A DNA stretch of 43,978 nucleotides from LGRD01 sp031382215 (GCA_031382215.1 JANMYQ010000304.1:1-43978); one strand, 5' to 3'; shown: positions 33,014-41,882, counted from the stretch's first letter. Translations and numbers: made by a program. Notes: generated by a model from the sequence alone, not told the origin.

Positions 33014-36000
33014 TCAGAGCCCGCCGGCCAGCGCGCTGACCGCCGTGTCGTCGCGCATGTACCGGCGCCGTTCGGGCCAGCCCAGCCGTGCCTGCTGCAG
33101 GTACCAGCCCATCTGCATGCGCTCGAACGCGGCGCTGGCGGCGGCGGCGCAGCGGCGTGCTTCGCCGCTGCGGCCGAAACGTTCGTGGATTTGTGCCTCG
33201 CACAAGTGATTGACGGCCTGCTCGTGCGCTGACTCGCGCGCCGCCGCCGCGCGCCGCGCCAGCGCCAGGTAGCGCATCGCGGCGGCCGGGTCGCCGGCAT
33301 GTGCAGCGGCGCGCGCCATCGCCCGGCAGGCCATCGCCTCGCCGATGCGGTCGAGCGCGCGGCCGCGGCGCAGGGCCTTGGCAACGTGCGCGCGGGCTTC
33401 GTCGGCCCGGCCGTCGCTGACCAGCGCGTCGGCCAGCCAGCCGTGGTTGAACGATACGACCAGCCGGCCTCGGCGCGACTCGATCCAGGCGGTCGCGTCT
33501 TGCAGCGCCTGCACCGCCTCGGGGCTGCGGTGCAGCATCCAGTTGGCATAGGCCGACTGCGCCAGGTGCATGGCGTACAGGTGTGTGCTCTTGCAGCGCG
33601 CGGCGATCGCTGACGAGCGCGACGCGTTGTCGATCGCTTCGGCCCAGCGCCCTTGCCACAGCAGCACCGCGGTCAGCCAGCCCAGCACCGAGCTCTCGAC
33701 CTGGTGGCCGGTGCCCGCTACCAGCGCCAGCGACTCGTCCAGGCAGGCGTGCGCGGCGGTGAAGTCGCCACGGTCGGCCAGCACCAGCCCTTGGGTGGCG
33801 AGCGAATACGACGAACCGATGGCCAGCCGGGTGCCGCTCTTCACGTTCTGGCGCTTCACGTCAACCGACTGCGCGAGCAGCAACAGCGCCCGTGGGTAGT
33901 CGGCCGCGGCCGCCAGCGCCTGGCCCAGCGTGGCGCGCACCTGCGCGGCCAGGCGCACGTCGCCGGCCTGTTCGGCCAGGTTGAGCGCCAGCTCGCCGTG
34001 TTCGAGCGAGGTGCGCATCTCGCCGCGCGCATAGGCGATGTAGGTGAGCCAGTATTCGGCGCGCGCCAGGGTCTGCACGTCGCCCATCGCGCGCGCCAGC
34101 ACGACGGCGCGTTCGAACAGCGCCAGCCCGTCGTCGAGCCCGAGCGGGTCGAACACGCAGGCCATGCCCAGGCGCTGCACCACCGAGACCCAGCGGCGCG
34201 CGGCCTCGGGGTCGGCCAGGCCGTCGGCGTCGAGCGCATTCAGCGTGGCGCGGTACTGCGCCCGCGCACGGTCGAGCGCCGAAGCGGCCATGGCCTTGTC
34301 GCCGGCCAGCTCGGCGTAGCGCGCGGCCTCGCGGTGTTGCCCGGCGGCGCCGTGGTGGTAGGCGAGCAACTCGTACAGGTCTTCGGCGTTGTGAGCGCGG
34401 GCGCCGGCACCGGAACCGGCGCCTGAATCGGAGCCGGAACCGGAACCTGCGCCAGAACCCAGCGCTTCGGCAATCCGCCGGTGCATCGAGGTCTTCTCGT
34501 GCAGGCCGATCGATTCGTAGATCACGTCGCGCGCAATGCCGTGCTTGAAGCGCAGCATGCCGGGTTTGTCATCCGGAAATACCAGGTCGTGCTCGGCGAG
34601 CGAGCGCAACAGCGGGTCGTCGTCGCCCACGCCAGTCAGGCGCTCGAGCAGCCAGGCCGGAAACACGTTGCCGATGATCGCTGCCGTGCGCGCCAGGCCG
34701 GCCTGCTCGGGCGCCAACCGCGCCACGCGCGCTTCGATCACCGCGTTGAGCCACACCGAGCCCGGGTGCAGCCGGTCGAGCCGGCCGGTGCCGCCGTCGC
34801 TGCGCAGCAGATGGCACAGCTCTTCGATGTAAAGCGGGATGCCGCCGGCGTAACGGTGGATCGCGCCGGCCACGAACGGGTCAACCGAAGGCAGCAGCTT
34901 GGAGATGGTGGCGCTGGCCTCTTCGAACGCCAGCGGCTCCAGCGCGATCAGCTCGGCGCCGGCCACCGTCGGGTCGGCCAGGCCGGTCACGCGCGCGGCC
35001 AGTACCACCAGCAGCGGCCGCTCCAGGCGCAGCAGCGCGTCCAGCACCTGGCGGCTGGCATCGTCGGCCCACTGCCAGTCGTCGATGAAAACGATCTGCG
35101 CGCCCATGCGGGCCAGGCGGTCGAACAGGCTGCACAGCACCGCGACCATGCTTTCCAGCCCCGGGCGCTTGCCCGCAACGCTTGGAGTGACCGCCGGCGC
35201 GGTGCCCTGAGTGCTGCCCTGAGCGCTGCTGGCCGAGCCGAGCGACAGCGCCATCAGCAATTCGTCGCGCAACTCGGTGGCGCCGGTGCCGAGCGGGGCG
35301 ACGAACGCCTCGACCGACGCCACTGCCTGCGCGGCCGGCAGCCCCGGAGTGATGCCCACCAAGGTGCGCACGATCTGCAGGAACGGTTGCAGCGGCTCGG
35401 CGCTGAGTTCGCTTTCGCAGTAGCCGCGGTGCACCGCGTGCACATCGGCGGCGGCGGCATGCAGGAATTCTTCGAGCAGACGCGTCTTGCCCATGCCCGG
35501 CTCGCCGACGACGGTGACCAGGCGCGGCTTGCCGGCAGCGGCCGCGCGCAGGTGGCGGGCCAGGCTCAGCAGCTCGGTCAGCCGGCCTGCCAGCGGCGCA
35601 CGCGCGCGCCGCAGCCCGCTGGCCGGTGCCGAGCCCTGGGCGGCCAGGCGGTCGAGCACCCGAAAAGCGGTCAGCGGCTGAGCCCGGCCGGGCAGCTCCA
35701 GCGCGCGCGCTTCGCCGAGCGCAAAGTGGCGCTGGCGCGGGCCCAGGGTTTCTTCGCTGACCAGCACCTCGTCCCATTCGGCCTGCTTGGACAGGTAGGC
35801 TGCGATGTTGGGCACCGGGCCGACCAGCTCGAACAGCGCGCCTTCCAGGCCGCCGGGGCGCATCAGCGTGCGGCCGGCATGAATGCCGCTGTGCAGCGCG
35901 ATCGGCTCGCCGCCGCGCAAGCCGCCCGGCGGCTGGAGTTGGCGCACGGCGGCGTGCAGTTCGAGCGTGGCTTCGATGGCGCGCCGGCTGTCGTCTTCGC

Positions 36001-36244
36001 TCGACGCGGGGTAGCCGAAGATCGACATCATGCCGTCGCCCTGGGTGCGCAGCACCGTGCCGCCGTGGCGCGGAATGATCTCGCGCGCGAGCCGGCGCAT
36101 GTCGTTCAGCAGGTCGGCATACAGCTCGGCCTCCATGCTGAGGCTGCGCGCCGTGGACCCGCACAGGTCGGCGAACACCACTGCAAGGTACCAGCGTCGG
36201 GTGCCGGGGCCAGGATCGCTGCTTGTTTCGTCCGCCAGATTCAT
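33014..36244 (-). CDS. Class III cyclase-like domain fused to AAA ATPase and TPR repeats
   Basis: The product is 1076 residues. The N-terminal nucleotide-cyclase fold has both metal Asp residues, Asp26 in VVFADLCGST and Asp70 in RTQGDGMMSIFG. The transition-state motif reads GPVPNIAAYL, with Tyr where active enzymes have Arg (N-x-A-A-R). The purine-selecting Lys position before GDG is Arg. A large ATPase follows, with P-loop GEPGMGKTR (about 245-253) and Walker B IVFIDDWQWAD. A long TPR-type helical C-terminus starts near residue 590, after a Gly/Ser linker. The architecture matches cytoplasmic cyclase/AAA/TPR signalling proteins, which often integrate stress or protein partners. Catalytic competence is doubtful. 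Confidence 0.87.
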   Translation of the reverse strand: MNLADETSSDPGPGTRRWYLAVVFADLCGSTARSLSMEAELYADLLNDMRRLAREIIPRHGGTVLRTQGDGMMSIFGYPASSEDDSRRAIEATLELHAAVRQLQPPGGLRGGEPIALHSGIHAGRTLMRPGGLEGALFELVGPVPNIAAYLSKQAEWDEVLVSEETLGPRQRHFALGEARALELPGRAQPLTAFRVLDRLAAQGSAPASGLRRARAPLAGRLTELLSLARHLRAAAAGKPRLVTVVGEPGMGKTRLLEEFLHAAAADVHAVHRGYCESELSAEPLQPFLQIVRTLVGITPGLPAAQAVASVEAFVAPLGTGATELRDELLMALSLGSASSAQGSTQGTAPAVTPSVAGKRPGLESMVAVLCSLFDRLARMGAQIVFIDDWQWADDASRQVLDALLRLERPLLVVLAARVTGLADPTVAGAELIALEPLAFEEASATISKLLPSVDPFVAGAIHRYAGGIPLYIEELCHLLRSDGGTGRLDRLHPGSVWLNAVIEARVARLAPEQAGLARTAAIIGNVFPAWLLERLTGVGDDDPLLRSLAEHDLVFPDDKPGMLRFKHGIARDVIYESIGLHEKTSMHRRIAEALGSGAGSGSGSDSGAGSGAGARAHNAEDLYELLAYHHGAAGQHREAARYAELAGDKAMAASALDRARAQYRATLNALDADGLADPEAARRWVSVVQRLGMACVFDPLGLDDGLALFERAVVLARAMGDVQTLARAEYWLTYIAYARGEMRTSLEHGELALNLAEQAGDVRLAAQVRATLGQALAAAADYPRALLLLAQSVDVKRQNVKSGTRLAIGSSYSLATQGLVLADRGDFTAAHACLDESLALVAGTGHQVESSVLGWLTAVLLWQGRWAEAIDNASRSSAIAARCKSTHLYAMHLAQSAYANWMLHRSPEAVQALQDATAWIESRRGRLVVSFNHGWLADALVSDGRADEARAHVAKALRRGRALDRIGEAMACRAMARAAAHAGDPAAAMRYLALARRAAAARESAHEQAVNHLCEAQIHERFGRSGEARRCAAAASAAFERMQMGWYLQQARLGWPERRRYMRDDTAVSALAGGL
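34398..34461. repeat. Gly/Ser linker coded by GGAACC-like hexamers
   Basis: Within the cyclase/AAA/TPR gene, imperfect 6-bp units (GGNTCN/GGNGCN on the coding strand) encode alternating Gly-Ser/Gly-Ala, residues about 595-616. The block separates the ATPase from the TPR region. Units are multiples of 3, so changes in copy number would alter linker length without frameshift. Confidence 0.65.
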
Positions 36245-36437
36245 GGGTGAGGGGCGCTCGCTTTCCCGCGAGTTCCGCGGGGTTGACGCTGCGGGCGAGT
36301 GTAGCCAAGAGGGGGTGTTACGGGCGCCCAGGTTTGCCCCGGTTCGGGGGGTTGCGGGGTTCGGTTGACGCCATTCGGGGATGCAGCGCCGGGGGAAATC
36401 TCAGGCTTCGGTCCAGGGGAACCCAGGATCAGGGAAC

Positions 36438-37598
36438 TCAGGCCACGTTGACCCAGCCACCGCTCGCCTGCGACGCGATACAGGCTTCGATGAAGGCCAT
36501 GGTGTGCGCGCCTTCTTCGATGCGCGGATAGGGCAGTTCAGGCACAGGCGCACCCAGTTCGCGTGCCATGCGCTCCTGCGCGAGCTCGGCGTAGAGGTTG
36601 GCAAACGCTTCGCGCAGGCCTTCCGGGTGGCCGCGCGGCGTGCGGCCGAGCGCGGTGATTTCGGGTGGCAGGCCCGGGTCGCCGCGGCCGAGGGTGCGCA
36701 CCGGCTCGCCCTGCAGCGCGAGCTTGAGGTAACTCGCGTCGCGGTGCGACCAGTCGAGCAGGCCCTTTTCGCCGTAGACGCGCAGGCGGATGTCGTTTTC
36801 GCCGCCGGCCGCGGCCTGCGTCACGGTGAAGGTGCCGCGCGCGCCGCCGCCAAACTGGACCAGCGCCGAGACGTGATCGACCACCGTGCGCCCCGGCATC
36901 AACGCGCCCACATCGGCCGCGACTCGCGCCACGTTCAGGCCCGAGACAAAGCTCGCCAGGTGCTGCGCGTGGCAGCCGATCGCGCTCATCACCAGCGCCT
37001 GGCCGCTGCGGGCGGGGTCGAAGAGCCAGTTCAGGCGGTTGTTGCGTGGCCCCTCTTCGATGCGCATGGCCAGGCCACTCTGGATGTACTCCACCTGCAC
37101 CAGCCGCACCGCGCCGAGCACGCCGTCGCGCACCAGCTGGCGCGCCAGCCGCGTCATCGGGTACGCCGAGTAGCCGTGGGCGATGGCGAACAGGCGGCCG
37201 TTGGCGTGCGTGCGCTTCACCAGGTCGAGCGCCTGCGCGTGGTCGTGCGTGACGGGCTTGTCGCACACCACGTCGAGCCCGGCGTCGAGTGCCGCGGCCG
37301 AGTACGGGTAGTGGGTGTCGTTGGGCGTCATGATGGCCACGGCGTCGATGCCGTCGGCGCGCTGCTTTTCAGCCTTCAGCATCTCGGCCACGGTGCCATA
37401 AGCGCGCGCCGAGTCCAGGCCCAGCAGCACGCCGGCTGCGCGCGAGCGCGCCGGGTCGCTGGAGAACACGCCCGCGGTGGTGCGGAACCAGCCGTCCATC
37501 TCGGCCGCGCCGCGGTGCATGTTGCCGATCCAGGAGTCGGGCCCGCCGCCGACGATCGCCAGCCGCAGCGGGCGGCCAAAACTTTCGCGCAATCCCAT
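36438..37598 (-). CDS. Gfo/Idh/MocA-family NAD(P)-dependent oxidoreductase
   Basis: This 386-residue protein has an N-terminal Rossmann domain (LRLAIVGGGPDSWIGNMHRG), the sugar-dehydrogenase-type Lys-Pro motif in DVVCDKPVTHDHAQAL, and MTPNDTHYPYSAAALDAGL. The C-terminal substrate domain holds a His/Asp-rich patch (SAIGCHAQHLASFVSG). This family oxidises or reduces cyclic sugars, inositols and related compounds. AAGGAG lies about 8 nt before the ATG. It stands alone on the minus strand, without a transporter or regulator next to it. Substrate unreadable. Confidence 0.88.
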   Translation of the reverse strand: MGLRESFGRPLRLAIVGGGPDSWIGNMHRGAAEMDGWFRTTAGVFSSDPARSRAAGVLLGLDSARAYGTVAEMLKAEKQRADGIDAVAIMTPNDTHYPYSAAALDAGLDVVCDKPVTHDHAQALDLVKRTHANGRLFAIAHGYSAYPMTRLARQLVRDGVLGAVRLVQVEYIQSGLAMRIEEGPRNNRLNWLFDPARSGQALVMSAIGCHAQHLASFVSGLNVARVAADVGALMPGRTVVDHVSALVQFGGGARGTFTVTQAAAGGENDIRLRVYGEKGLLDWSHRDASYLKLALQGEPVRTLGRGDPGLPPEITALGRTPRGHPEGLREAFANLYAELAQERMARELGAPVPELPYPRIEEGAHTMAFIEACIASQASGGWVNVA

Positions 37599-37735
37599 CG
37601 CATCGTCTCCTTGTTGTGATGCTGAACGGCCGGAATGCTAACTGTCGCCAGTCGGTGAACGCGGCCACCGGCGGGCACCGCTGGTCGCACCGAGCGCCGA
37701 AGTCGAGCGGCTGCGGGGCCAGCCGTGAGTCGGCT

Positions 37736-38398
37736 TCAGCGCGCCAGGTCGCTCAAGGTGTCGGCCACCAGCTCCAGGCGCAGCAGCGGGTTGTCCAGCG
37801 CCATGAAACGCTGTTTGATCTCGGAACCGAGCGGCAGCAGCTCGCTCCAGCGGTTGGCCAGCCAGCCGCAATCGTCCCAGCAGTAAGGCTGCAGCAGCGG
37901 CCGCTCGGCCGGGTCGGTGATCTGCTGCTCGATGCGCGCCACCAGCTGCTGAAACGCGGTGCGGGTGTGCGCCAGGTCGTCGGGCACGGCCACCAGCGGG
38001 TCGTCGGCAAGCAGTTCCACGTCGGCGGTCCACAGGCCGTGCTTGAGCTTCAGGCTGCGCTGCACCCGAAAGCGCTGCGCGCCGCTGCAGCGGATCATCA
38101 TCAGCCCAGGCTGCGGGCGCTCCAGTTCGTCGATGCGCGCGAGCGTGCCAATGGTGTGAAACGCTTCGTGCGCAAACGCGTCGCCGGTCGGTGCGGCCAA
38201 CTCGCCGGGGGGCGGCGGGCGAAGCACTTCGGCACCCTGGGTCAGGCAGACCACGCCGAACGGCGCGCCGGCCTTGTGGCAGCGGCCGATCATGTCGAGA
38301 TAACGCACCTCGAAGATGCGCAGCGGCAGCAGCCCGCCCGGGAACAGCACACTCTGGAGCGGGAACAGCGGCAATCCGGCCAGAGTCGCTTCGACCAT
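37736..38398 (-). CDS. Lon N-terminal (substrate-binding) domain protein
   Basis: This 220-residue stand-alone LON-N/PUA-like protein lacks the AAA and protease parts of Lon. LPLFPLQSVLFPGGLLPLRI, FEVRYLDMIGRC, FGVVCLTQGAEV and IGTLARIDELER are the typical strands and helices. Such proteins are widespread in Burkholderiales; a role in substrate recognition is assumed but unproved. Its ATG overlaps by one base the stop of the CopD-like gene upstream (TGATG), so the two are co-translated. Confidence 0.9.
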   Translation of the reverse strand: MVEATLAGLPLFPLQSVLFPGGLLPLRIFEVRYLDMIGRCHKAGAPFGVVCLTQGAEVLRPPPPGELAAPTGDAFAHEAFHTIGTLARIDELERPQPGLMMIRCSGAQRFRVQRSLKLKHGLWTADVELLADDPLVAVPDDLAHTRTAFQQLVARIEQQITDPAERPLLQPYCWDDCGWLANRWSELLPLGSEIKQRFMALDNPLLRLELVADTLSDLAR

Positions 38399-38874
38399 CA
38401 GCTCACGCCCCCGAGCTGAGTGGCCACGACGATCGCCACGCCCAGCCCCAGGTTCACCATCACCCAGGTGCGGATGCTGCCCAGCGCGGCCGCACCGGCC
38501 GGCCAGGCTTGCGCGTCCACCGCCCGCGCCAGGCGCCTGAACAGCACCACGCGGATGTGACCGAAGATGGCGATCATCAGCACGCCGAGCACCGTCATCA
38601 CGTACCAGTCGAGCGGCATGTTGAACTTGCCGCCGGCCTGGGCTGCCGCTTGCGCCGCGTTGTTCATCATCCAGCCACCGCTCAGCAGCACCAGCACTGC
38701 TGCCACCAGCACCACGTTGAAAAAGCGCGCCAGGGTGGCATGCATCAGCCGCAAGCGCACCGGCCCGTCGAGCGCGGCCGCGGCCGGGCGCAGGCAAAAC
38801 AGGGTAAAGAACATGCCGCCGACCCAGGCGACGATGCCGAGCAGGTGAGCGGTCTTGAGCAGGGCGTACAACAT
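38398..38874 (-). CDS. CopD-like four-helix membrane protein
   Basis: This is a 158-residue integral membrane protein. Helices are seen in ALLKTAHLLGIVAWVGGMFF, FFNVVLVAAVLVLLSGGW, WYVMTVLGVLMIAIFGHI and WVMVNLGLGVAIVVAT. The His in the first helix and the GGMFFT motif resemble the CopD/YgaP-neighbour (DUF2214-like) copper or haem b membrane proteins. The function of these short versions is unclear. It overlaps the Lon-N gene by one base. The ribosome-binding site is weak (AAGG). Confidence 0.75.
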   Translation of the reverse strand: MLYALLKTAHLLGIVAWVGGMFFTLFCLRPAAAALDGPVRLRLMHATLARFFNVVLVAAVLVLLSGGWMMNNAAQAAAQAGGKFNMPLDWYVMTVLGVLMIAIFGHIRVVLFRRLARAVDAQAWPAGAAALGSIRTWVMVNLGLGVAIVVATQLGGVS

Positions 38875-38961
38875 GGGAGCCTTGGTGGATGCAAGCGAAC
38901 CTTAGCACCCGGTGAACGCCTGCGTGCGCGTGTGGGGAGTCACCTGCGTCGGACCCATGGA

Positions 38962-39762
38962 TCACCAGCGTTCCATGTACGGGCGCAGGTCGAGCTCGAA
39001 GGTCCAGGCGTCGCGCGGCTGGGTGTGCAGGTGCCAGTAGTTCTGGGCGATGTGGTCGGGGTTCAGGATGCCGTCCTGATCTTTCAGCGCGTAGCGCTCG
39101 GGGAAGGTGGTGCGGATGAATTCGGTGTCGATCGCTCCGTCGACCACGACGTGCGCCACGTGAATGTTCTGCGGCCCGAGTTCGCGCGCCATGCTTTGCG
39201 CCAGAGCGCGCAGCGCGTGCTTGGCGCCGGCAAAGGCGGCAAAGTTGGCCGAGCCGCGCAGCCCGGCCGTGGCTCCGGTGAAAAGTATCGTGCCGCGCTG
39301 GCGCTTGACCATGCGCTTGGCCACCTCACGCCCATTCAGGAATCCGCCGAAACACGCCATCTCCCAGATCTTGAAATACTTGCGCGCGGTTTCTTCCAGG
39401 ATGCTGCACGGCACATTGGCGCCGATGTTGAACACCAGCACCTCGATCGGGCCGATATCGCGCTCGATCTGCTCGACCAGCGCGACCACCTCTTCTTCCT
39501 TGCGCGCGTCCGAGCCGAAGCCGTGGGCCCTGCCGCCAGCGGCTTCGATCGCCTGGATCAGCGGCTGCAGCTTGTCAGCTTCGCGGCGCGTCACGCAGGC
39601 GGTGTAGCCGCCGGCGGCAAAACGTTTGGCGATCGCGCCCCCGGTCGAGTCGCCGGCGCCGACCACCAGGGCGACCTTGGGTTTGCTGGTCGTGGCGTCG
39701 TTCGTGGCGTCATTCGTCGCGTCGTTCGTGGCGACTTTCATCGCGTCATTCGTGCTGGTCAT
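38962..39762 (-). CDS. SDR-fold protein with the catalytic Tyr replaced by Phe
   Basis: The product is 266 residues. The cofactor loop is present in altered form (VVGAGDSTGGAIAKRF), and NIGAN replaces NNAG. At the active site the Tyr-x3-Lys motif reads Phe-Ala-Gly-Ala-Lys (AAFAGAKHALRAL), so the Tyr proton donor is missing while Lys remains. GTILFTGATAGLRG supplies a Thr/Ala in place of Ser. It may be a binding or regulatory SDR or use different chemistry. A 12-bp repeat expands the N-terminus (NDAT units). GGGAG lies 8 nt before the ATG. Confidence 0.85.
   Translation of the reverse strand: MTSTNDAMKVATNDATNDATNDATTSKPKVALVVGAGDSTGGAIAKRFAAGGYTACVTRREADKLQPLIQAIEAAGGRAHGFGSDARKEEEVVALVEQIERDIGPIEVLVFNIGANVPCSILEETARKYFKIWEMACFGGFLNGREVAKRMVKRQRGTILFTGATAGLRGSANFAAFAGAKHALRALAQSMARELGPQNIHVAHVVVDGAIDTEFIRTTFPERYALKDQDGILNPDHIAQNYWHLHTQPRDAWTFELDLRPYMERW
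39692..39751. repeat. Five 12-bp tandem units inside the SDR N-terminus
   Basis: On the coding strand the units read as NDAM, KVAT, NDAT, NDAT and NDAT (for example AACGACGCCACG). They lie between the start codon and the Rossmann strand, so the repeat lengthens a disordered N-terminal tail in multiples of four residues without frameshift. Confidence 0.9.
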
Positions 39763-39840
39763 CTGGGTTTCTCCCGAGGGTTCACGGCCTGCCGCTCGGC
39801 AGCACCGTGGCTATGATGCGCCAGCTTTTTCACCGGGGGC

Positions 39841-40449
39841 ATGGCAGCGATGAGCAAGACCGTCGAGTTCTTCTTCGATGTCGGCAGCCCGGCGTCCTAC
39901 CTGGCCTGGACGCAACTGCCGGCCCTGTGCGCCACGGCCGGCGCCACTTTGGTCTACCGGCCGATGCTGCTCGGTGGCGTGTTCCAGGCCACCGGCAATT
40001 CGTCGCCGGTGACCGTGCCGGCCAAGGGCAGGCACATGCTGATCGACCTGCAACGCTGCGCTCAGCGCTTCGGCGTGCCGCTGAAGCACAACCCGCACTT
40101 TCCGATCAACACCTTGACGCTGATGCGCGCCATTGCCGGCGTGCAGTGGCGCATGCCGGAGCGCTTCTCTGACCTGCTGCGCGCGGTGTTCACCGCGATC
40201 TGGGTCGATGAGCGCAACCTGAACGACCCGACTGTGGCGGCCCAGGTGCTCACCGAGTCCGGCTTCAACCCGGCGCAGATCGTCGCGCTGGCCGGCGAGG
40301 GGGAAGTCAAGGGCGGCCTGCGGGCCAGCACCGAAGAGGCGGTCGCCCGCGGCGTGTTCGGTGCGCCGACCATGTTCGTCGGTGATCAGATGTTCTTCGG
40401 CCAGGACCGGCTTCACTTCGTGCGCGACGCGCTCGCCGCTCGGGCCTGA
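39841..40449 (+). CDS. 2-hydroxychromene-2-carboxylate isomerase family protein (DsbA fold, kappa-GST)
   Basis: The product is 202 residues. FFFDVGSPASYLAW places the glutathione-contacting Ser; FPINTLTLMRAIAG, ERNLNDPTVAAQVL and GVFGAPTMFVGDQMFFGQDRL complete the HCCA isomerase/NahD signature. The family isomerises a naphthalene-pathway intermediate or related bicyclics with glutathione; many homologues lie outside naphthalene clusters. No other naphthalene gene is in the window. The ATG at 39841 follows a purine-rich GGGGG; an ATG three codons in is possible. Confidence 0.87.
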   Translation: MAAMSKTVEFFFDVGSPASYLAWTQLPALCATAGATLVYRPMLLGGVFQATGNSSPVTVPAKGRHMLIDLQRCAQRFGVPLKHNPHFPINTLTLMRAIAGVQWRMPERFSDLLRAVFTAIWVDERNLNDPTVAAQVLTESGFNPAQIVALAGEGEVKGGLRASTEEAVARGVFGAPTMFVGDQMFFGQDRLHFVRDALAARA

Positions 40450-40492
40450 CCCGCGTGCCTGACACCGGCGCCTGACACCCGGGCCCTGCACG

Positions 40493-41650
40493 ATGGACAC
40501 CGACGTGCTGGTCATCGGCGCCGGCCCGGCCGGCCTGGCCGTGGCGGGCTGCCTGGTGCAGCGTGGCGTGCAGCCGCTGGTGATCGACCAGGCCGACCAG
40601 GTGGCGTCCTCATGGCGCGGCCACTACGAACGGCTGCACCTGCACACCGTCAAGACGCACTCGGCGCTGCCCGGCGTGCCGTTCCCTGATTCGTACCCGC
40701 GCTACGTGCCGCGCCAGGCGCTGGTGGACTACCTGGCCGACTACGCGCAGCGCCACAAGATCAGACCGCGCCTCGGCGAACAGGTGACCGCGATCACGCC
40801 GATCGCCGGCGGCTGGCAGGCCACAACGTTGGCCGGCAACCGATTCGAAGCCCGCGCCGTCGTGCTGGCCACCGGCGCGAACTGCGAACCACGCGTGCCC
40901 CACATCGGCGGGCAAACGCAGTACCGCGGCCAGGTCATCCACAGCCGCAGCTACCGCAACGCCCAACCCTTTGCCGGCCAGCGCGTGCTGGTGGTCGGCA
41001 TGGGCAACACCGGCGCCGAGATCGCGCTCGACCTGGTGGAGCAGGGCGTGCAGGCCGCGCTGTCGGTGCGTTCGCCGCTCAACATCGTGCTGCGCGACGT
41101 GCTGGGCCGGCCCACGCAGCTCACGTCCATATTGCTGGCCAAGTTGCCGGCGGCCTGGGGCGAAGCGATTGCAACGATGCTCCGCAACCTGACCGTGGGC
41201 GACCTGAGCCGCTGGGGCCTGCAGACCGCCGCGATCTCGCCGCTGCGCCAGTTGCGCGAACACGGCAAGACGCCGGTGATCGACGTCGGCACCCTGGCGC
41301 GCATCAAGCGTGGCGAGATCAAGGTGCACCCGGGCATCGAGGCCTTCACTGCCGACGGGTTGCGCTTTGTGGACGGCAGCGAACACCCATTCGATGCCGT
41401 GATTCTGGCGACCGGCTATGCGCCGACGATCCAGCGCCTGTTCCCGGGCCGCACGCTCGCGACAGACAACACCGGCATGCCGCTCGACGTGGTCGGCCAG
41501 GGAGAGTTTGCCGGTGTGTGCTTCGTCGGCTTCGACATCCGCCAGCCCGGCGGCGTGCTGCGCACGATCAGCCTGCAGGCGCGGCGCGTGGCCGATGCGC
41601 TGTGCGGCCCGGCGGCGCTCGACGCTGTGCCGCTGCCCGCGCCTACTTGA
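40493..41650 (+). CDS. YUCCA-like flavin-dependent monooxygenase
   Basis: The product is 385 residues: FAD motif VIGAGPAGLAV (about 7-17), the FMO signature YRGQVIHSRSYRNA, the NADPH motif VVGMGNTGAEIAL (about 166) and VILATGYAP. SSWRGHYERLHLHTVKTHSA and FPDSYPRYVPRQAL resemble plant YUCCA and related bacterial single-component monooxygenases. YUCCAs convert indole-3-pyruvate to auxin; bacterial relatives act on varied substrates, so auxin formation is only a possibility. It follows the isomerase gene by 43 nt on the same strand. Its last 8 nt overlap the convergent atpE gene. Confidence 0.88.
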   Translation: MDTDVLVIGAGPAGLAVAGCLVQRGVQPLVIDQADQVASSWRGHYERLHLHTVKTHSALPGVPFPDSYPRYVPRQALVDYLADYAQRHKIRPRLGEQVTAITPIAGGWQATTLAGNRFEARAVVLATGANCEPRVPHIGGQTQYRGQVIHSRSYRNAQPFAGQRVLVVGMGNTGAEIALDLVEQGVQAALSVRSPLNIVLRDVLGRPTQLTSILLAKLPAAWGEAIATMLRNLTVGDLSRWGLQTAAISPLRQLREHGKTPVIDVGTLARIKRGEIKVHPGIEAFTADGLRFVDGSEHPFDAVILATGYAPTIQRLFPGRTLATDNTGMPLDVVGQGEFAGVCFVGFDIRQPGGVLRTISLQARRVADALCGPAALDAVPLPAPT

Positions 41651-41882
41651 ACGGGTTCGACGTTGCGAACCACAGCCCGATGCCGGTGGCGATGATGAAC
41701 GCCCCGTCGGTCACGCCCACCGCGAGGAAGAACTTGGTCTGAAGCTCCGGCATCAATTCGGGTTGCCGCACGCAACCCTCCAGCAGCTTCATCGACGCCA
41801 GCCCGATGCCGATGCATGAGCCCAGGGCGGGGATGCCGATCAACAGCGCGACGGCCAGGGGCAAGAGGTTGCTTTCGTTCAT
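41643..41882 (-). CDS. atpE: ATP synthase F0 subunit c (AtpE), orphan gene
   Basis: The product is 79 residues: two membrane helices joined by the RQPEL polar loop. GSCIGIGLASMKLLEG forms helix 1. Helix 2 carries Asp59 in GVTDGAFIIATGIGLWF as the ion-binding carboxylate, so it is proton-type by that residue; no Gln/Glu-Ser sodium signature is seen. AAGGGAT precedes the ATG. The usual neighbours atpB and atpF are absent: a flavin monooxygenase converges at its 3' end and a palindromic repeat lies upstream. VTDGA differs from the LIDAA of typical betaproteobacterial copies as I recall them. It is probably a divergent paralogue of the main-operon gene, or that operon is split. Confidence 0.92.
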   Translation of the reverse strand: MNESNLLPLAVALLIGIPALGSCIGIGLASMKLLEGCVRQPELMPELQTKFFLAVGVTDGAFIIATGIGLWFATSNPFK

